From contig NZ_KB899545.1 of assembly GCF_000378345.1 (NCBI RefSeq), positions 248,001 through 312,000 of the forward strand: a stretch of 64,000 nt of DNA, given 5' to 3'. Below are positions 1-9,224 of the stretch, piece by piece. The number at the start of each line of letters is the position of its first letter. Position 1 is the stretch's first letter. The notes beneath the pieces were generated by a model that saw nothing but the letters and a program-made list of their open reading frames with translations, did not search any database and had not been told where the DNA came from. Source of the DNA: Hirschia maritima DSM 19733 (GTDB lineage: Bacteria > Pseudomonadota > Alphaproteobacteria > Caulobacterales > Hyphomonadaceae). The translations under genes were made by a program, and so were the position numbers.

Positions 1-1
1 G

Positions 2-964
2 TTTGATGTTATCAAATCTTGTTTCGCACCGCTTGTGACGTCGCCAAATGCTTATGCGTTGAAAGATGATGTTGCGTCTGTAGAGCCTCCAGAAGGCCGA
101 AAATTGATCATTACGACGGACACTCTTGTGGAGGGTGTCCATTTTTTACCGGATGACCCACTCGAATCTGTTGCTCAAAAATTGGTACGGGTAAACGTCT
201 CTGATGTTCTGGCTAAAGGCGGAGTACCTTGGTCGGCCGTTTTAACACTTAGTTGGAACAAAGAACGAAAGACATCACAGGTTCAGCAGTTCGCGGATGG
301 CTTGAAAGCTGATCTTAGACTTTGGGATATTTCGTTATTGGGCGGAGATACAACATCAACTCCGGGGCCGATGACTGTGGGATTGACCCTTTTAGGTCAT
401 TGTTCTGAACGAGGTCCAATTCTTAGGTCGGGCGCTCAAATTGGTGATGAAATATGGGTGACGGGCACAATAGGCGATGGCGCGCTTGGGCTGAGGGCGG
501 CTAAATCTTCTTTGGAAGATGTTTGCGAAGAAGATAAAGCGCTGTTGGCTTGGAAGTATCGGGTGCCTGAACTGCCTGATGGCGAGATTGCGAGAATTAT
601 TTCTCTATATGCGATGGGCAGTGCAGATATATCTGATGGTTTGCTTGCTGACCTTGGCAATATTACAGAAACGTCCAACGTGTCTGCTGTAGTGAATGGC
701 GATGATGTGCCACTTAGTGAAGCCGCGCAGGCGTGTTTGAAATTGGGAAAATTCAGCAAGCTTGACCTCTATACAGGCGGTGATGATTATCAATGTCTAT
801 TCACTGCATCTCCTGAAAAAAGAATTGAGATATTGAATGCAGCGAAGGGGGCAGGAATAGCTCTTGCCTGTATCGGGCATATTGAAGCTGGGCAGGGTGT
901 TTTTGTACAGATGAGTGATGGGCAGCGAGTGAAGCCCGCAAAAACCGGCTGGTCTCATCTGTGA
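2..964 (+). CDS. thiL: Thiamine-monophosphate kinase, 5' end outside window
   Basis: ThiL phosphorylates thiamine monophosphate to thiamine diphosphate with ATP in the cytosol, the last step of cofactor synthesis. The reading frame is open from base 2 and encodes the usual ThiL N-terminal pattern (FDVIKSCFAPL, then YALKDDVASV), so the real start is before the window and the GTG at 35 is internal. Visible motifs are the metal- and nucleotide-binding LKDD near the start, DTLVEGVHF, VNVSDVLAKGG, LLGGDTT, GSADISDGL and the C-terminal TGGDDYQCLF. All are typical of the PurM/ThiL fold. The stop is TGA at 962-964. In related bacteria thiL often follows nusB; nothing upstream can be seen here. Identity is very secure; only the missing first residues are uncertain. 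Confidence 0.95.
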   Translation, partial: FDVIKSCFAPLVTSPNAYALKDDVASVEPPEGRKLIITTDTLVEGVHFLPDDPLESVAQKLVRVNVSDVLAKGGVPWSAVLTLSWNKERKTSQVQQFADGLKADLRLWDISLLGGDTTSTPGPMTVGLTLLGHCSERGPILRSGAQIGDEIWVTGTIGDGALGLRAAKSSLEDVCEEDKALLAWKYRVPELPDGEIARIISLYAMGSADISDGLLADLGNITETSNVSAVVNGDDVPLSEAAQACLKLGKFSKLDLYTGGDDYQCLFTASPEKRIEILNAAKGAGIALACIGHIEAGQGVFVQMSDGQRVKPAKTGWSHL

Positions 965-1070
965 TTGATCATCAATAGTTGGAAATTAAACTGCCTTCAA
1001 AATAACTCATTCCAATAACGGAGTTTAAACTTCTCTTGTTTAGCCTATGGAGAGCTATCAGGAGACTTTA

Positions 1071-1505
1071 ATGCGCGGCTTTTCAAAATTTCTTGCAATT
1101 TGTGCCCTTGGGCTTGCCGTTTCAGCTAGCGGGCAATCTGCATATGCAGCTGGCGATGCAAACAAGAAAGAAGAAAAAGAGATCAATCGTTCTGTTGAAC
1201 TCAATGCGATGGTCTTCCCCGTGTTTGATAAAGATCGTGAAATTATCAACTATCTCTATGTAAATGCACGTATGTTGGTTGCCGATGGCAAAGGTGTTTG
1301 GGATTACCGTGAGAAGGCACACATTGTGCGCGATGTTGTTCTTCGGGCGGCACACCGGAAGAGTGTGCACTTAAAAGGCAATTACTCACGCATCGATGAA
1401 GAAAAAGCTGAAAAACTATTTGTTGATTCAGTGAACAAAGAATTGGGTGAAAAAGCTTTCACTTCAATCACATTTCTTCAAGTTGCTAGCCAAGAGCTTG
1501 GCTAG
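1071..1505 (+). CDS. Small secreted protein of unknown function
   Basis: The ATG at 1071 is preferred over the in-frame ATG at 1047 because AGGAG lies at the right distance (1060-1064) and the product then starts with a clean signal peptide, MRGFSKFLAICALGLAVSAS, with a likely cut after AYA. The mature part is about 115 residues, charged and mostly helical in appearance, without cysteines, so it is probably a soluble periplasmic protein. I do not recognise a family. It stands alone between thiL and the convergent bamE. A perfect 10-bp inverted repeat covers its last codons and stop. Confidence 0.8.
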   Translation: MRGFSKFLAICALGLAVSASGQSAYAAGDANKKEEKEINRSVELNAMVFPVFDKDREIINYLYVNARMLVADGKGVWDYREKAHIVRDVVLRAAHRKSVHLKGNYSRIDEEKAEKLFVDSVNKELGEKAFTSITFLQVASQELG

Positions 1506-1506
1506 C
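1485..1506. repeat. Inverted repeat across a stop codon
   Basis: GCTAGCCAAG, an AG centre, then CTTGGCTAGC: a perfect 10-bp inverted repeat covering the last codons and TAG stop (1503-1505) of the secreted protein. No T-run follows, so it is not a classic intrinsic terminator. It may be a 3'-end stability hairpin between the converging gene and bamE. Confidence 0.6.
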
Positions 1507-1554
1507 ATTGTAGTCATTTATCAGATTATTTAGACTTTAATTTTGTACGTTCTC

Positions 1555-2022
1555 TTACGAACCTGGTCCGTTGCGTTCATCGTCACCTAGGCCAGATGGT
1601 AGACCTGCTCCTATTGTTCCAAACAATTGCTCAAGAATGCCCAGCTCGCGACCACGTGTAGGCGTTTCCCGAGATACATAGTTTATGACTTCACCCGCAT
1701 CCATATCGTATGTGAGTACATCGGTAACTTGATCTTCTTCATCAAATTGAATTGCCACAATATTGCGTCTGACGACCTTCGGACGGTGGTAAGTCAACTG
1801 CTCACGCGTGGCTGACATATAAACCCAAAGGCTATCATCAAAGACACTTGTTGTTGACGGCGACCCTAAACGCGCAATAACAGTTGAGCGCGTATCAACT
1901 GATGGTTCGATGTCTGCAGGTAAAACCTGATCAGGCAGATAGCCATGAAAATTGCGAGAAGCCTGACAGGCATTTAACGCAAGAATTGCTGCGCAGGCTG
2001 TTAAAATCTTAAACTTCACCAT
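1555..2022 (-). CDS. bamE: Outer-membrane assembly lipoprotein BamE (SmpA/OmlA family)
   Basis: BamE is a small lipoprotein of the BAM complex that inserts beta-barrel proteins into the outer membrane. The start at 2022 is chosen over the longer open frame because GGAG sits 8 bases upstream and the protein then begins with a lipoprotein signal ending in the lipobox LNAC (Cys19). The SmpA/OmlA fold follows: DVLPADIEPSVDT-like N-terminus, TRSTVIARLGSPSTT, then strands WVYMSATREQ and VAIQFDEEDQVTDV. Length is 155 residues. The tail after LEQLFGTIG is Gly/Pro-rich. The gene is divergent from the cytochrome-bc1 chaperone gene with a 70-bp shared promoter gap, an order common in alphaproteobacteria. 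Confidence 0.93.
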   Translation of the reverse strand: MVKFKILTACAAILALNACQASRNFHGYLPDQVLPADIEPSVDTRSTVIARLGSPSTTSVFDDSLWVYMSATREQLTYHRPKVVRRNIVAIQFDEEDQVTDVLTYDMDAGEVINYVSRETPTRGRELGILEQLFGTIGAGLPSGLGDDERNGPGS

Positions 2023-2092
2023 ATGAGGAACTCCAACTCGTCGATACTGTGGTAACGGGTTGAGGTGTTGTTTGGCAAGCGGAGTATAGCAA

Positions 2093-2650
2093 ATGGGACT
2101 GCTGAAAAGTATTTTTCTGGGAAAAAAAGCATTAAAAGCCATTCCAGAGGGGCTTCACATTTCAATAATGGAGCAATCGCTTCAGCCAGCTTTCTTTGGA
2201 GATGGTAAAGTTGGCGACTCTTTTGCCGGACGGTTTGAGATTGTGTCCATTCATGCAGCTTTGTTATTTCGTCGGCTAAGAGAGTGTGGAGATGCCGGAA
2301 ACGACCTTGCTCAGGATACATTCAATGAATTGTTTTCTGGCTTTGATGATGCTCTGCGTGAGATCGGCACAGGAGATCTTAAAGTTGGAAAGAAAGTCCG
2401 TGTGATAGGTGAATCCTTTTATGGGCGCGCTAAAGCTTATGACGATGCGCTTGCCTCCGATGAGGAAGATGCGTTGAAAGATGCAATTGTGCGCAATATG
2501 GAGCTCAATGAAGAGTTTTCTGCTGTATTGGCGAAATATGCAAAAGAGGCCGTGTCTAATTTTACAAGGCAATCAGAGGAAGATCTGTTGAGTGGCAAAA
2601 TTCAATGGGCATCCTCAGAAGAAGTTTCACTTTGGGCACCCAAGCACTAG
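2093..2650 (+). CDS. Ubiquinol-cytochrome c chaperone (Cbp3-like)
   Basis: The protein resembles the ubiquinol-cytochrome c chaperone family (Cbp3/UQCC1), which in mitochondria helps cytochrome b mature for complex III; the bacterial role is less well studied. Evidence: 185 residues, helical, with the family pattern VSIHAALLFRRLRE, then FNELFSGFDDALREIGTGDLKVGKKVR and FYGRAKAYDDAL. A GGAG lies 8 bases before the ATG. It is divergent from bamE and upstream of plsX. In several relatives, as I recall, a DUF177 (YceD-like) gene sits between this gene and plsX; here only about 60 non-coding bases separate them. Confidence 0.88.
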   Translation: MGLLKSIFLGKKALKAIPEGLHISIMEQSLQPAFFGDGKVGDSFAGRFEIVSIHAALLFRRLRECGDAGNDLAQDTFNELFSGFDDALREIGTGDLKVGKKVRVIGESFYGRAKAYDDALASDEEDALKDAIVRNMELNEEFSAVLAKYAKEAVSNFTRQSEEDLLSGKIQWASSEEVSLWAPKH

Positions 2651-2709
2651 CTAACTTAGTTAGACGTGTTAATAGGGCAGGAAACAATAGTTAAGTATGG
2701 GCAAATTTA

Positions 2710-3777
2710 ATGACTGAAACTCAAGTCATTTCCATTGATGGCATGGGCGGCGATGACGGCGCGCAAATGGTCGTCGCGGGACTGGATCTGTTTGCAAAAT
2801 CAAATCAGGATGTGCGTTTTCTTGTATTTGGTGATGAGGCGATTCTAAAGCCGCTTTTGGATGCAACACAATTTGCAAAAAACAACTCTGAAGTTCGTCA
2901 CACCGAAAAAAGTGTGTCCATGGATGCAAAACCTGCTCAAGCTGTGCGGCAGGGCAAGGGCACCTCGATGTGGGGCGCTATCGAAGCTGTAAAAAAAGGA
3001 GAAGCATCTGCTGTTGTTTCTGCTGGAAATACAGGCGCATTGATGGCTATGGCCAAGCTAATATTGCGAACTATGGAAGGTATCCATCGTCCAGCTTTGT
3101 GTGCGAGTTGGCCGACTAAAAACGGTATGAGTGCTGTGCTGGATTTAGGAGCAGATATTACTGCCGATGGAGAGCAACTCGCCGAGTTTGCGATCATGGG
3201 TGAGGCATTTGCGAAAGCCGTGCATCATAAAGAAAACCCAAGTGTTGGTCTACTTAACATCGGGTCTGAAGATATGAAGGGGAATGATGCTCTGCGTTAC
3301 GCGGCCTCACTTCTCAATGACCCCAAAGTGACTATCAATTACACCGGTTTTGTTGAGGGGAATGATATTTCCTTTGGAAAAGCCGATGTTGTAGTAACAG
3401 ATGGGTTTACTGGAAACGTTGCTTTAAAAACTGCAGAAGGTGCGGTGAAGCTTATAGCCGAGTTTATGAGGGACGCTTTCAAATCGAATTTAATGGGAAT
3501 GATAGGGGCTGCCCTTGCGGCACCTGCATTAAAGCGTCTAAAGAGTAAAATTGACCCTAGGGAATCAAATGGGGCAGTTTTCCTTGGTCTGAAAGGTATT
3601 GTCGTTAAAAGTCACGGCGGTATCGACGCATACGGTTATGAAAAGGCAATTCGCGTTGCGGCTGATATGGGAAGCTGCCACTTTGCTGAATTCATAGAGC
3701 CACGTCTTGCTCAGCTTAAAGAAGTTGTGGAAGAAAACGAGAAGAAAAATCAGACTGATACTGAGGCGGCTGAGTAA
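2710..3777 (+). CDS. plsX: Phosphate acyltransferase PlsX
   Basis: PlsX makes acyl-phosphate from acyl-ACP and phosphate, feeding PlsY in phospholipid synthesis; it is a peripheral cytosolic enzyme. The 355-residue product has the family hallmarks: VISIDGMGGDDG at the N-terminus, SMWGAIEAVKKGEASAVVSA with the following GNTGAL loop, RPALCASWPT, LLNIGSEDMKGN and VVTDGFTGNVALKT, and a late KSHGGIDAYGYEKAI. The C-terminal ~15 residues are a charged tail. fabH starts 3 bases after the stop, so the two are certainly co-transcribed. There is no strong Shine-Dalgarno before ATG 2710. Confidence 0.97.
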   Translation: MTETQVISIDGMGGDDGAQMVVAGLDLFAKSNQDVRFLVFGDEAILKPLLDATQFAKNNSEVRHTEKSVSMDAKPAQAVRQGKGTSMWGAIEAVKKGEASAVVSAGNTGALMAMAKLILRTMEGIHRPALCASWPTKNGMSAVLDLGADITADGEQLAEFAIMGEAFAKAVHHKENPSVGLLNIGSEDMKGNDALRYAASLLNDPKVTINYTGFVEGNDISFGKADVVVTDGFTGNVALKTAEGAVKLIAEFMRDAFKSNLMGMIGAALAAPALKRLKSKIDPRESNGAVFLGLKGIVVKSHGGIDAYGYEKAIRVAADMGSCHFAEFIEPRLAQLKEVVEENEKKNQTDTEAAE

Positions 3778-3780
3778 AAA

Positions 3781-4767
3781 TTGAGTACCAATCAAACAGA
3801 GTTTCGCTCCGTAGTCACGGGTATTGGGGGATATCTTCCAGAACGGGTTTTGACGAATGAAGATTTGTCGAAAATGGTCGATACCGATGATAAATGGATC
3901 ACTGAACGTACTGGGATCAAATCAAGACATATTGCGGCTGATGGTGAGTTGACCTCTGATATGGGGGTAAAAGCAGCATTAAAAGCGATGGAAGATGCTG
4001 GCGTCTCTGCAGATGATATTGATCTAATCGTATGTGCTACAGCTACACCGGATAAAACATTTCCGGCGACAGCTGCAATCATTCAAGCTAAATTAGGCAT
4101 TCAACAAGGGGCTGCGTTTGATATCCAAGCTGTTTGCTCTGGATTTGTGTTTGCTATGGCGACAGCTGATAATTACCTAGCGCGTGGGCAGTTTAAGCGC
4201 GCGCTGGTGATCGGTGCGGAAACTTTTTCTCGTATTATAGATTGGTCAGACCGCGGCACGTGTGTGCTGTTCGGTGATGGCGGAGGAGCCGTGGTTCTAG
4301 AACGACAAGACGCAGAGCAGGCAGGTGAAAGCGGAGTGTTAGGTGCTCACCTTCGCACTGATGGGCGCTATGTTGATCTGTTACACGTTGATGGTGGGCC
4401 ATCTTCAACTCAAACAGTCGGCCATTTACGCATGGTTGGAAATCAAGTGTTTAAACACGCTGTAAATAAGATTTCTGAATCAGTGCGAGTGGTAGCAGGT
4501 GAAGCTGGGTTAGAGTTGGGAGCTATTGATTGGATTGTTCCTCATCAGGCAAACCAACGAATTCTTTCCGCCGTTGCAAGAAATCTAGGTGTTGAAGAAA
4601 ATCGAATCGTATCTACAGTAGCTACCCACGGAAATACTTCTGCCGCATCTGTTCCTCTCGCGCTAAATGAGCTGAACAAATCTGGCAAACTGAAAAAGGG
4701 TGATTCGGTACTAATCGAGGCGATTGGTGGCGGGTTATCTTGGGGTGCTGCGCTGTTTCGACTTTAA
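3781..4767 (+). CDS. fabH: Beta-ketoacyl-ACP synthase III
   Basis: FabH condenses acetyl-CoA with malonyl-ACP to start type II fatty-acid synthesis. The catalytic triad is visible: Cys119 in AVCSGFVFA, His255 in VPHQANQRI and Asn285 in HGNTSAAS. The N-terminus [20 protein letters not shown] and the IERTGI-like [12 protein letters not shown] are characteristic, as is the closing [13 protein letters not shown]. The start is TTG at 3781, immediately after plsX, so translation may be coupled. Length 328 is normal. Part of the lipid operon plsX-fabH with ihfA and a MerR gene downstream. Confidence 0.97.
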   Translation: MSTNQTEFRSVVTGIGGYLPERVLTNEDLSKMVDTDDKWITERTGIKSRHIAADGELTSDMGVKAALKAMEDAGVSADDIDLIVCATATPDKTFPATAAIIQAKLGIQQGAAFDIQAVCSGFVFAMATADNYLARGQFKRALVIGAETFSRIIDWSDRGTCVLFGDGGGAVVLERQDAEQAGESGVLGAHLRTDGRYVDLLHVDGGPSSTQTVGHLRMVGNQVFKHAVNKISESVRVVAGEAGLELGAIDWIVPHQANQRILSAVARNLGVEENRIVSTVATHGNTSAASVPLALNELNKSGKLKKGDSVLIEAIGGGLSWGAALFRL

Positions 4768-4871
4768 TTAATGAATGGTAAATAGATGTAATCGTTCATT
4801 ATTTGATGTAAACACACTTAACAAAGTCAGCATCTCGGGTTATGTTGAATCATAAACTTGGAGCGGCTGGC

Positions 4872-5180
4872 GTGACTGAAAAGACAATTACTCGAGCAGA
4901 TATCGTTGATGCATTGGTGCAGGAAGTAGGCCTCACCAGGCAAGACTCTAGTGATTATCTAGAGAGAGTCCTTGAGATGGTTTGTGAAGAACTGGTCTCT
5001 GATAACTCTGTAAAGCTAGCACGTTTCGGAAATTTTGTAGTTCGGCGCAAAAATGCGCGGGTCGGGCGTAATCCTAAAACAGGAAAAGAAGCCCCTATAA
5101 CCGCGCGCCGCGTTGTCACGTTTAAACCATCTCCTTTGATGCGTCGTCGTGTGGAATCCGCGCTCGCTTCAAAGGAATAA
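4872..5180 (+). CDS. ihfA: Integration host factor alpha subunit
   Basis: IHF-alpha pairs with IHF-beta to bend DNA at specific sites in recombination, replication and transcription. I choose GTG at 4872 over the ATG at 4842: GGAG (4860-4863) lies 8 bases upstream, and the product then starts with the standard VTEKTITRADIVDA. The protein is 102 residues and contains the HU/IHF core: LARFGNFVVRRKNARVGRNP, the beta-arm with its DNA-intercalating proline (GRNPKTGKEAPI) and RRVVTFKPS. A MerR gene begins 3 bases after the stop. Confidence 0.95.
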   Translation: MTEKTITRADIVDALVQEVGLTRQDSSDYLERVLEMVCEELVSDNSVKLARFGNFVVRRKNARVGRNPKTGKEAPITARRVVTFKPSPLMRRRVESALASKE

Positions 5181-5183
5181 AGA

Positions 5184-5765
5184 ATGAGTTCAATCGCTGC
5201 GAAGATCATCCATGATGATTTGGCTGAGATAAATCAAACTTCAGATGTTGTTTCTAGCCGTGATGAGAGCAGAAAAGTCTCAAAAGCTCGTGCGCTAAAA
5301 CGTAAATCAGCAGAAGCTTTTCGTACAATAGGTGAGGCAGCGAAGGAGTTGGGTCTTAAAACGCACGTGTTGCGCTTTTGGGAAACAAAGTTTTCGCAGA
5401 TATCACCAATGAAAAGACCCGATGGTAGGCGTTTTTATCGCCCGGAAGATATGTTGACGGTTCGGGCAATTCAGATTCTACTTCATGAGCGTGGAATGAC
5501 GATCAAAGGTGCTCAACGGTATTTGGAAACAACGCCGGTTGCTGAGTTGCTAAATGAAGAGAGAATGACAATGCCTGTTGTTGCTGCTGGAAAATCTGTT
5601 CGTGACCTACAAGATGTAGTTAGAAACGCTGTTGAAGGTGGTGCTTTCAAGGCGGTAGCAGAAACCGATGGTGAAGCAGATGTGCCAAGAGAGCGTTTGG
5701 ATCGTTTGTTGCAAGACCTTACAGGTTTAAAATCACGATTGGATGAAGTTCGTAAGGTATCCTAA
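5184..5765 (+). CDS. MerR family transcriptional regulator
   Basis: A DNA-binding regulator with a winged-helix MerR domain at residues ~46-115: [22 protein letters not shown], then the wing with [12 protein letters not shown] and the two-helix motif [15 protein letters not shown]. The N-terminal ~45 residues are charged, and the C-terminal part ends in a coiled-coil-like helix typical of MerR dimers. No metal-binding cysteines or effector domain are visible, so the signal is unknown. This MerR gene directly downstream of ihfA is a recurring alphaproteobacterial arrangement. A strong intrinsic terminator follows at 5791. Confidence 0.92.
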   Translation: MSSIAAKIIHDDLAEINQTSDVVSSRDESRKVSKARALKRKSAEAFRTIGEAAKELGLKTHVLRFWETKFSQISPMKRPDGRRFYRPEDMLTVRAIQILLHERGMTIKGAQRYLETTPVAELLNEERMTMPVVAAGKSVRDLQDVVRNAVEGGAFKAVAETDGEADVPRERLDRLLQDLTGLKSRLDEVRKVS

Positions 5766-5790
5766 AGCGCGGATCTGAATTTAAAGAATG

Positions 5791-5826
5791 GCTCTGTATT
5801 TTCGTATTGGAATGCAGAGCTTTTTT
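5791..5826 (+). terminator. Intrinsic terminator of the plsX-fabH-ihfA-merR operon
   Basis: GCTCTGTATT (5791-5800) pairs with AATGCAGAGC (5811-5820), with one G-T wobble and a 10-base loop, followed by TTTTTTAT. It lies 25 bases after the MerR stop. Confidence 0.9.
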
Positions 5827-5860
5827 ATGTGTGAAGTATCGAAAATTAGACGAGTTTTGA

Positions 5861-5889
5861 TTGCAAGTCTCCAAGGGCTAGCTTATAAG
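5861..5889 (+). promoter_or_regulatory. Putative promoter of tRNA-Pro
   Basis: TTGCAA (5861-5866) and TATAAG (5884-5889) are separated by 17 bases, a good housekeeping-sigma layout that would start RNA about 10 bases before the tRNA. Confidence 0.5.
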
Positions 5890-5905
5890 AGCTGACTTGA
5901 TTTGT

Positions 5906-5983
5906 CGGAGCGTGGCGCAGCCCGGTTAGCGCACTCGCCTGGGGGGCGAGGGGTCGCAGGTTCAAATCCTGCCGTTCCGACCA
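5906..5983 (+). tRNA. tRNA-Pro (anticodon GGG)
   Basis: Acceptor arm CGGAGCG pairs with CGTTCCG (one wobble), starting with the C1 typical of proline tRNAs. The anticodon stem CTCGC/GCGAG encloses the loop CTGGGGG with anticodon GGG, reading CCC and CCU. The T-arm GCAGGTTCAAATCCTGC is intact and CCA is encoded (5981-5983). Length is 78 including CCA. Confidence 0.97.
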
Positions 5984-6175
5984 TTTTCAGCATGCAGGGT
6001 TACTGAGGAATGTATGTTTCTCATCTTTGCCGGACTCCTATTTCTCCTAAAGTTTCAATTATTGTGCATCGCTTTGTTCTTTTACTCGCGTGCATACCTA
6101 GTTTGAATGATGAAGACGTCACCGAACGAGCTTAATTATCTTTTCAGATTGCTGAGCAAGTTGAGAGAAAAAGAA

Positions 6176-6802
6176 ATGAAATTCGGTATTTTGTCTGGTG
6201 TAGCTTTGTTGGCCTTGGTTGGAGAATCTTTCGCGCAAGAAAGTGTGCAATCAATTTCAGTTGGATTAACTGTACAAACTGAACCTGAAACAATTTCTGT
6301 GAGCAAGTTTTCTGATGTCATGTTCCACTATGATGGGGGGGATTTTTATACAGTCGAAGGGGCTGCAGGGATGGATGCGACGCCTTCTGCCTGTTTAAAA
6401 GTAAGTACCGAAGAATTCGACATGAGGTTTGAGACCCAAAATGCTGCAAATGGTATTTTTCCGACGCTGCAAAACGCCGAATTAGATGATTTTGTGACGT
6501 ATGAAATAGGACCTTCGTTTGATCTAACCTTTGCGCCTAACACTGAGGGCAAAGTCAGTGGGGATAACTACGTAATCGATGGAGCGCAAATGAGGTATTC
6601 AACTGCTGGGCAAACCTTGGGAGAAAATGGGTGTGCATCGGATGAATATCAATTTGGTTTTTTTGTGTTTCTACATGCTTCCGAGCATCATGCAGACCGC
6701 AGAAGTTATAAATCGGTTATTGAGAATTCAAGCATGCAGGCAGGAAATCCATATGTATTTACCGACACCGTTCTTATAACTTTTTCTCCAGCTTTGGGGT
6801 AA
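6176..6802 (+). CDS. Secreted protein of unknown function
   Basis: ATG 6176 is preferred to 6107 because the product then begins with a signal peptide (MKFGILSGVALLALVGESFA, cut before QES). The mature part is about 188 residues, acidic, rich in Thr/Ser and beta-prone segments, with two cysteines (in SACLKV and GCASDE) that could form a disulphide. No motif I recognise. It stands alone between tRNA-Pro and a DedA-type gene. Base composition is more AT-rich than the plsX block, but no mobility gene or repeated tRNA end was seen. Confidence 0.75.
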   Translation: MKFGILSGVALLALVGESFAQESVQSISVGLTVQTEPETISVSKFSDVMFHYDGGDFYTVEGAAGMDATPSACLKVSTEEFDMRFETQNAANGIFPTLQNAELDDFVTYEIGPSFDLTFAPNTEGKVSGDNYVIDGAQMRYSTAGQTLGENGCASDEYQFGFFVFLHASEHHADRRSYKSVIENSSMQAGNPYVFTDTVLITFSPALG

Positions 6803-6930
6803 TCTATAAATTCGAAAGAGAATTTAAGGTCAATCAAAAGATATGATTTATTGACGCATTCAAGGTGAAATTACTTGCGAACACTGTCCAGAAGTGCCAA
6901 TTGCTTTGGGCATTGTTTACGGGTGGCACG

Positions 6931-7554
6931 ATGTTAGAGTCCTTACTCTCTTTTTTTGAAGTATACCCTTGGGGCATATACGCCTGCTTTGTAATTCTTC
7001 CGTTTATTCAGGAAGATGCGGCAGTATTGGGCTCTGCAGCGGCAGCTGTTGCAGGGCTTGGTGAGCCTATACTCCTAGGTGTCGCAATTCTTCTCGGCCT
7101 CTCACTTAGTGATTTGTGGAAGTATTGGGCGGGCCGCGCAGCGTTAGAACACAAATGGGCTAAGAAATACGCCGATAAGCCGAGTGTAAAAAAAGCAAGA
7201 GATAATGTTGTGAACCATTTGGCAAAAAGCTTGATGGTTGTAAGATTTGTGCCTGGTACACGCATACCGTTTTATGTCGCTTCAGGCTTTTTCAAAGCGC
7301 CGTTTGACAAGTTTTCGTTCTTTGTCGTGTTCTCCGGCTTGGTCTATATTCTTCTGGCTTTTGCTTTGTTTTACGTCTTTGGCGAAGTGTTTGGTGAGCA
7401 AGCTCACAAGTATTTGCCGTTCATTGCATTAGGCTTGGTCGTCTTGGTTGTTGGTGGGCAGTACTTACGTATAAAATTGCGTCCCACTTCGCCATTGGAA
7501 GAGGAAATTGGACACGTCCATGAGGATGAGCAGGTTAGCAAAACGACAAATTAA
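6931..7554 (+). CDS. DedA/VTT family membrane protein
   Basis: DedA-family (VTT domain) inner-membrane proteins include flippases for undecaprenyl-phosphate or phosphatidylethanolamine; the substrate cannot be read here. Evidence: hydrophobic segments around residues 12-32, 40-62, 120-150 and 160-180 (numbering from 6931), a re-entrant loop region, and the conserved arginine/glycine motif VRFVPGTRIPFYVASG followed by the Phe-rich FDKFSFF. The start is uncertain: GTG 6865 gives 22 more residues, but MLESLLSFFEVYPWGIYA is the usual family N-terminus. The gene converges on erpA. The acidic His-containing tail (EEEIGHVHEDEQ) is unremarkable. Confidence 0.85.
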   Translation: MLESLLSFFEVYPWGIYACFVILPFIQEDAAVLGSAAAAVAGLGEPILLGVAILLGLSLSDLWKYWAGRAALEHKWAKKYADKPSVKKARDNVVNHLAKSLMVVRFVPGTRIPFYVASGFFKAPFDKFSFFVVFSGLVYILLAFALFYVFGEVFGEQAHKYLPFIALGLVVLVVGGQYLRIKLRPTSPLEEEIGHVHEDEQVSKTTN

Positions 7555-7583
7555 TGCTCATATAACTAGTTTTGCATGCAACC

Positions 7584-7925
7584 TTAAACAGAAAAGCTTG
7601 TCCCGCATCCACAAGACGCGGTAGCATTTGGATTGTTGATTTTAAAAGATGAACCGATCAATTCGTTGACAAAATCAATCTCGCAACCCTCAAGAAAAGG
7701 CAGGCTTGTTTCATCTACAACGACCTTGGCTCCATCTCGTTCGAACACAAGATCGTCTTCATTTGTGTCATTGGCAAAGTCGAACGTGTATGAAAAACCT
7801 GAACAACCACCGCCAAGTACACCAATGCGCAACATGGATGCATTGCCTTGGTCTTCAAGGATAATTTTGATGCGGTCAGCTGCTGATTCAGTGATGACGA
7901 CTTTGTCTTGCATATTCGTAACCAT
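7584..7925 (-). CDS. erpA: A-type iron-sulfur cluster carrier/insertion protein
   Basis: ErpA-type proteins hand Fe-S clusters to apoproteins. The three ligand cysteines are present: Cys41 in GGGCSGFSY and Cys105/Cys107 in SCGCGTSFSV, plus the family motif FVNELIGSSFKINNPNA. Length 113 residues. An internal ATG at 7913 (MQDKVV) is an alternative start; neither has a clear Shine-Dalgarno. It is divergent from dgt, a pairing seen across alphaproteobacteria, which favours ErpA over IscA or SufA, since no isc or suf genes are near. Confidence 0.93.
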   Translation of the reverse strand: MVTNMQDKVVITESAADRIKIILEDQGNASMLRIGVLGGGCSGFSYTFDFANDTNEDDLVFERDGAKVVVDETSLPFLEGCEIDFVNELIGSSFKINNPNATASCGCGTSFSV

Positions 7926-8033
7926 ACTCGTTTAAAAGATGTGCCAATATTAATCTAAGATTATAATTGGTCCTATAAGGCATAATGTAGTAATAGCGCG
8001 CCGAAATTAAAAGCTTTTTTGGATTCATCTTTG

Positions 8034-9224
8034 ATGGTTGAAACATTTATCCCGCCACCTCGTGCAATTTATGCCACAGATCCACTTAAAACTCGTGGTC
8101 GAGCATATGAAGAGGGACCGTCAGCGACGCGGACGTGTTTTCAGCGCGATAGAGATAGAATCATACATTCATCAGCGTTCAGAAGATTGAAACAGAAAAC
8201 GCAGGTATTTGTCGCGCATGAAGGTGATTTTTACCGGACTAGACTCACACATTCACTGGAAGTGGCTCAGATTGCTAGATCAGTAGCGCGTACACTTGGT
8301 TTAGATGAGGATCTGGCGGAGGCATTAGCGTTGTCGCATGATATGGGACATCCGCCGTTTGGTCATGCTGGTGAAGACGAGCTTGATGAATGCATGGAAG
8401 AATTTAATGGATTTGATCACAATGCCCAAACACTGAGAGTTGTGACACGTTTGGAAAAACGATACCCACATTTTGATGGATTAAACCTGAGCTGGGAAAC
8501 TTTAGAAGGGCTGGTAAAGCATAACGGGCCACTTCTGACGGATGGTCAATCTATAGATTCACTTCCACAAGCATTTCGCGATTATCCTCAATTAGAAAAT
8601 TTGGAATTACATACTTTTGCAGGGCCTGAGGCTCAAGTTGCCGCTTTAGCAGATGATATCGCCTATAATAATCATGATATCGATGATGGGATTGCGGCAG
8701 GATTATTCACTGTTGAAGAAATCTGCGAAGTTCCTTTGGTTGGAGATGTTTTTAAAGCAGTCCGTAAAGAATATGCGTTTTTGGAACCTAAATTAATTGT
8801 TGCGGAGGCCGTGCGTCGATTGATTGGGATTTGGATTGATGACTTAGTCAAAGAAACGCGTCGTCGATTAAAGAAGCATAATCCACAAAGTCCAGAAGAT
8901 ATTAGAGGTCTTGATGAGCCTGTTGTCGCGTTTTCAAAACGGTTGAACGACAAACAAAAAGTGCTTCGGGCATTTTTATATGAACGTATGTATAAGCATT
9001 TTAAAGTCAATCGCATGCGATCACAAGCTCGCCGAATTCTACATGAATTGTTTGAGTTGTTTAACAATGAACCTAACACATTACCGCCACCTTGGCGTCA
9101 GGATGCGGAGCAAACATCTGGTGAGAGACGTGCGCGCATTGTGTGTGATTACATAGCAGGGATGACTGACAATTACGCTATTGAAGAGCATCGCCGATTG
9201 TTTAATCTTGATTCCATGATCTAA
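8034..9224 (+). CDS. dgt: dGTPase-like deoxynucleotide triphosphohydrolase
   Basis: An HD-domain enzyme that cleaves dNTPs to nucleoside and triphosphate, helping balance the dNTP pool. The metal-binding HD residues are visible: His73 in [10 protein letters not shown], His102-Asp103 in [13 protein letters not shown], and a later Asp in [16 protein letters not shown]. The N-terminal [20 protein letters not shown] is the family signature of dGTPase-like proteins. Length ~396 is standard. Start ATG 8034 is preferred; TTG 8019 would add five residues. In Caulobacter-type genomes I recall argS lying downstream; here a SPOR gene follows after 144 bases. Confidence 0.93.
   Translation: MVETFIPPPRAIYATDPLKTRGRAYEEGPSATRTCFQRDRDRIIHSSAFRRLKQKTQVFVAHEGDFYRTRLTHSLEVAQIARSVARTLGLDEDLAEALALSHDMGHPPFGHAGEDELDECMEEFNGFDHNAQTLRVVTRLEKRYPHFDGLNLSWETLEGLVKHNGPLLTDGQSIDSLPQAFRDYPQLENLELHTFAGPEAQVAALADDIAYNNHDIDDGIAAGLFTVEEICEVPLVGDVFKAVRKEYAFLEPKLIVAEAVRRLIGIWIDDLVKETRRRLKKHNPQSPEDIRGLDEPVVAFSKRLNDKQKVLRAFLYERMYKHFKVNRMRSQARRILHELFELFNNEPNTLPPPWRQDAEQTSGERRARIVCDYIAGMTDNYAIEEHRRLFNLDSMI

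Noticed and set aside
5906-6802. tRNA-Pro next to an AT-rich orphan, possible integration site
   Set aside because: No integrase and no second copy of the tRNA 3' end was seen nearby; tRNA-Pro at this place is normal.
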